A stretch of 32,338 nt of DNA, taken from the NCBI GenBank assembly GCA_015068065.1, contig SVLE01000017.1, positions 1 through 32,338 on the forward strand, written 5' to 3'. Shown piece after piece: positions 30,079 to 32,338 of the stretch. Made by a program: the position numbers and the translations under genes. This stretch comes from Oscillospiraceae bacterium. Its GTDB lineage: Bacteria > Bacillota > Clostridia > Oscillospirales > Oscillospiraceae. Each line of letters starts with the position of its first letter. Position 1 is the stretch's first letter. Under the pieces are notes generated by a model. It was not told the origin of the DNA and did no database searches. It was given only the letters and a program-made list of their open reading frames with translations.

Positions 30079-32064
30079 ATGTATATTTGTCATCCCGATT
30101 TTGCCGAACTGACGCCCATTAACGTGTTCCACAAGGAATACGCAGAGGTTGAGCCCGTTGCCCATCCGGAAGAGCTGCAGAATAAGCACATCCTCTTCCG
30201 CAAGAAGTTTACTCTGGATTCCGTCAAAAAAGTGACCATGAATATCACCGCCGATGACTACTTCAAGCTCTACATCAACGGCAAATTCGTCACTCAGGGT
30301 CCCGCGGCGGGCTATATCCGAGCCTATAATTTCATGGAGATCGATATTACCGACTATCTTATTGCGGGTGAGAATACCATTGCCGTACATACCTACTATC
30401 AGGGCCTTGTGAACCGCGTATGGGTGTCGGGTGATCTGCGCGAGATGCTCTATGCTGAACTGTATGCCGACGGGGAGAAGATTCTGGAAACCGATACTTC
30501 ATGGAAGTGTACCTATCATACCGGTTACACCGCCTGCTGCGTGACCGGACTGGATACCGCGTTTATGGAGTGCTACGACAGCGGTGCGCACGAAGTGGGC
30601 TTTGCCGCTCCTGACTTTGATGACAGTGCGTGGGGTTATGCCGCCATTCGCGAGAATGCGGACTATACCCTGAAAAAGCAGGAGATCAAGCTGCTGGACA
30701 TCTATGACGTTGCGCCTGCATCCATGGAAAAGGTCGGCGACACACTCAGAATTGACATGGGCTTTGAAGCCATCGGCTACGTCTGCGCCGACGCAAAAGG
30801 AAATAAGGGCGATACCATCATCATCCGCTGCGGTGAGGAACTCAATCCCGACGGCAGCGTGCGCTACGATATGCGCTGCTGGTGTCTATACGAGGAAAAG
30901 TGGATTCTCTCCGGTGGAAACGATACGCTGGAACAGTACGATTACAAGGCGTTCCGATATATTAATATTATTGTTCCGGAGGATGTTGAGATCAGCAACA
31001 TCCGCATGAAGGTGCGTCACTATCCCTTTGAGAAGAAGGCCGTGTACAACACCGACAATGAAAAGCTGCTGAAGATCCTCAAGCTCTGCGAGGACACCGC
31101 CAAGTACGGCACGCAGGAGAATTACATGGACTGCCCCACCCGGGAAAAGGGGCAGTACCTCAATGACATGACCATCTCCGCCCGTGCTCAGGCCACCCTG
31201 ACCGGCGATACCACCATGTACAAAAAGGCCATCATGGATAACTGTATGGGGTCGTTCATCTGTCCGGGCATGATGTGCGTGACCAATTGCTCCATGATGC
31301 AGGAGATCGCCGACGCTTCCATGCAGATGCCGGCTCAGGTATGCTGGATCTATTCTATGGATGGGGACATCGAATTCCTGAAGTCCATCGAGCCCTATAT
31401 GACTGGCCTTTATCACTACTTCCGCGACACCTATATGAACGAGGATGGCCTGCTTGAATCCGTCAAGGATAAGTGGAATCTGGTGGACTGGCCCCCGAAT
31501 CTGCGTGACGATTACGATTTTGACCTGTCCAGACCTGTTGGTGCCGACGGGGCCCATAACGTGATGAACGCCCACTGGTACGGCTTCCTCTGTGCAATGG
31601 ACGAGTATTATACGATTATCGGAAAGCCTGTTACGGGCATACGGGAAAAGGTGAAGGCGGCCTTTATCGAGGCGTTCTACTCCGAGGAACTGGGGCTGTT
31701 TGTGGACGCTATTGGATCCAAGCACGCGGCCATCCATTCCAACATCCTGCCCCTGCTCTTTGACATTGGTACGGAGGATGAAGCGCTGAAACAGCGCCTG
31801 ATCGATTATATCCATCAGCGCGGACTGACCAATACGGGCGTATCCATCGCATATTTTGCACTGGCCGCACTGAAGAAGCACGGCAGAGAAGATATTGCGC
31901 TTGAACTGGCACTGGACGAGGGACTGTGGCTGCTCATGCTGTCCGAGGGTGCGACCACCACCTTCGAGGCGTGGGGCAAGGATCAGAAAAAGAACACCAG
32001 CCTGTTCCATCCCTGGGCAACGGCGCCCGCCATCATCTTTGCCGAAGGTGTAAGATATTATTAA
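30079..32064 (+). CDS. GH78-type alpha-L-rhamnosidase-like enzyme
   Basis: This 661-residue protein has an N-terminal beta-sandwich part (FRKKFTL, YFKLYINGKFVTQGP at about 61-75) and a second beta domain with a DMGFEAIGYV stretch. An (alpha/alpha)6 barrel starts near 325. The family acidic residues are kept in DCPTREKGQYLND (Asp351, Glu356, Asp363), and the later Glu in TTTFEAWGKDQ is Glu630. The family removes terminal rhamnose by inversion. There is no signal peptide, so it acts on imported rhamnosides inside the cell. AAAAGGAG precedes ATG 30079. It is co-transcribed with the AraC gene. Confidence 0.88.
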   Translation: MYICHPDFAELTPINVFHKEYAEVEPVAHPEELQNKHILFRKKFTLDSVKKVTMNITADDYFKLYINGKFVTQGPAAGYIRAYNFMEIDITDYLIAGENTIAVHTYYQGLVNRVWVSGDLREMLYAELYADGEKILETDTSWKCTYHTGYTACCVTGLDTAFMECYDSGAHEVGFAAPDFDDSAWGYAAIRENADYTLKKQEIKLLDIYDVAPASMEKVGDTLRIDMGFEAIGYVCADAKGNKGDTIIIRCGEELNPDGSVRYDMRCWCLYEEKWILSGGNDTLEQYDYKAFRYINIIVPEDVEISNIRMKVRHYPFEKKAVYNTDNEKLLKILKLCEDTAKYGTQENYMDCPTREKGQYLNDMTISARAQATLTGDTTMYKKAIMDNCMGSFICPGMMCVTNCSMMQEIADASMQMPAQVCWIYSMDGDIEFLKSIEPYMTGLYHYFRDTYMNEDGLLESVKDKWNLVDWPPNLRDDYDFDLSRPVGADGAHNVMNAHWYGFLCAMDEYYTIIGKPVTGIREKVKAAFIEAFYSEELGLFVDAIGSKHAAIHSNILPLLFDIGTEDEALKQRLIDYIHQRGLTNTGVSIAYFALAALKKHGREDIALELALDEGLWLLMLSEGATTTFEAWGKDQKKNTSLFHPWATAPAIIFAEGVRYY

Positions 32065-32067
32065 ACA

Positions 32068-32102
32068 AAAAGCCGGCTGACACATCGTGTCAGCCGGCTT
32101 TT
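32068..32102. terminator. Bidirectional intrinsic terminator
   Basis: The 16-base arms (AAAAGCCGGCTGACAC and complement) with an ATC loop lie between the convergent rhamnosidase and phosphofructokinase genes. Confidence 0.93.
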
Positions 32103-32115
32103 ACGTTGTGGATGA

Positions 32116-32338
32116 TCAGGCCTTTTCCAGAGCCAGAGTGCGGGTGGTCACATCGCAGACCTCAGAGGGGCCAAAGTACTGGATGGCGCCGGGGTAGACG
32201 TAGCAGGTCTCCACAGCCCACTCAGCGCGGTGTGCCTCGAAGAACTTGAAGGGGGCGCCGTCCAGCTCCACCAGAGCCTTGCGGATGACGGGCTTGTCCT
32301 TGCCGTTGCGGCGCTCGATGTTCATCATCTTGGTGATG
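32116..32338 (-). CDS. PPi-dependent 6-phosphofructokinase, C-terminal end (partial)
   Basis: The last 73 codons are visible, and the gene runs off the right edge with no start in the window. The sequence [16 protein letters not shown], then [17 protein letters not shown] and TRTLALE, resembles the C-terminus of the long PPi-dependent phosphofructokinases of clostridia. These phosphorylate fructose 6-phosphate reversibly with pyrophosphate. The short visible part limits certainty, and the active site lies outside. Confidence 0.7.
   Translation of the reverse strand, partial: ITKMMNIERRNGKDKPVIRKALVELDGAPFKFFEAHRAEWAVETCYVYPGAIQYFGPSEVCDVTTRTLALEKA

Overview
The window reads as chromosome of an anaerobic, spore-forming, fairly GC-rich member of the Clostridia, most likely an Oscillospiraceae-type gut bacterium. 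The signs are a full-length SpoVT, GGAGG ribosome sites, intrinsic terminators after almost every transcription unit, an Entamoeba-type long PPi-phosphofructokinase, oxygen-sensitive class I fumarase and abundant soluble iron-sulfur flavoenzymes. No insertion sequence, prophage or CRISPR array was seen.

Layout. 1-7516 is sugar metabolism: the end of a DUF4838-like protein, a split transketolase, a small ceramidase-like metallohydrolase, and a GH20-type hexosaminidase divergent from an AraC regulator. 7607-9732 holds spoVT and gdhA. 9860-20992 (minus strand) is one tight 12-gene operon. 21322-22132 holds tRNA-Leu(UAG) and two very small genes (an XRE repressor and an SLH-like mini-protein). 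22199-25168 is a LysR regulator divergent from a CaiB-type CoA-transferase and an SDR. 25387-26676 is an unusual GMP synthase. 26794-32064 is a second sugar locus: two tandem Gfo/Idh/MocA paralogs, an AraC regulator and a GH78-type rhamnosidase. The right edge cuts the end of a PPi-phosphofructokinase gene.

The main find is the operon at 9860-20992. In transcription order it encodes an LDH-fold dehydrogenase with a malate-type specificity residue, HdrB, HdrC, HdrA, an MvhD/FlxD protein, two 4Fe-4S proteins (FlxC- and FlxB-like), an NAD/FAD protein (FlxA-like), a FrdB-like iron-sulfur protein, a FrdA-like flavoprotein, and both subunits of class I fumarase. Read as a pathway this is oxaloacetate to malate to fumarate to succinate. 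The last step appears to be fed by an NADH-dependent Flx-Hdr electron-bifurcating complex and not by a membrane quinol. No membrane-anchor gene is present. The inferred reaction is 2 NADH + oxidised ferredoxin + fumarate giving 2 NAD + reduced ferredoxin + succinate. Two tandem Rex-like sites lie on the operon promoter, which fits control by the NADH/NAD ratio.

The second notable item is a GMP synthase whose glutamine amidotransferase domain has lost its catalytic cysteine and about 80 residues, which predicts an ammonia-dependent enzyme or one relying on a separate glutaminase. Several repeat-based operator candidates are also reported. All family names rest on motif recognition by eye; no database search was run.
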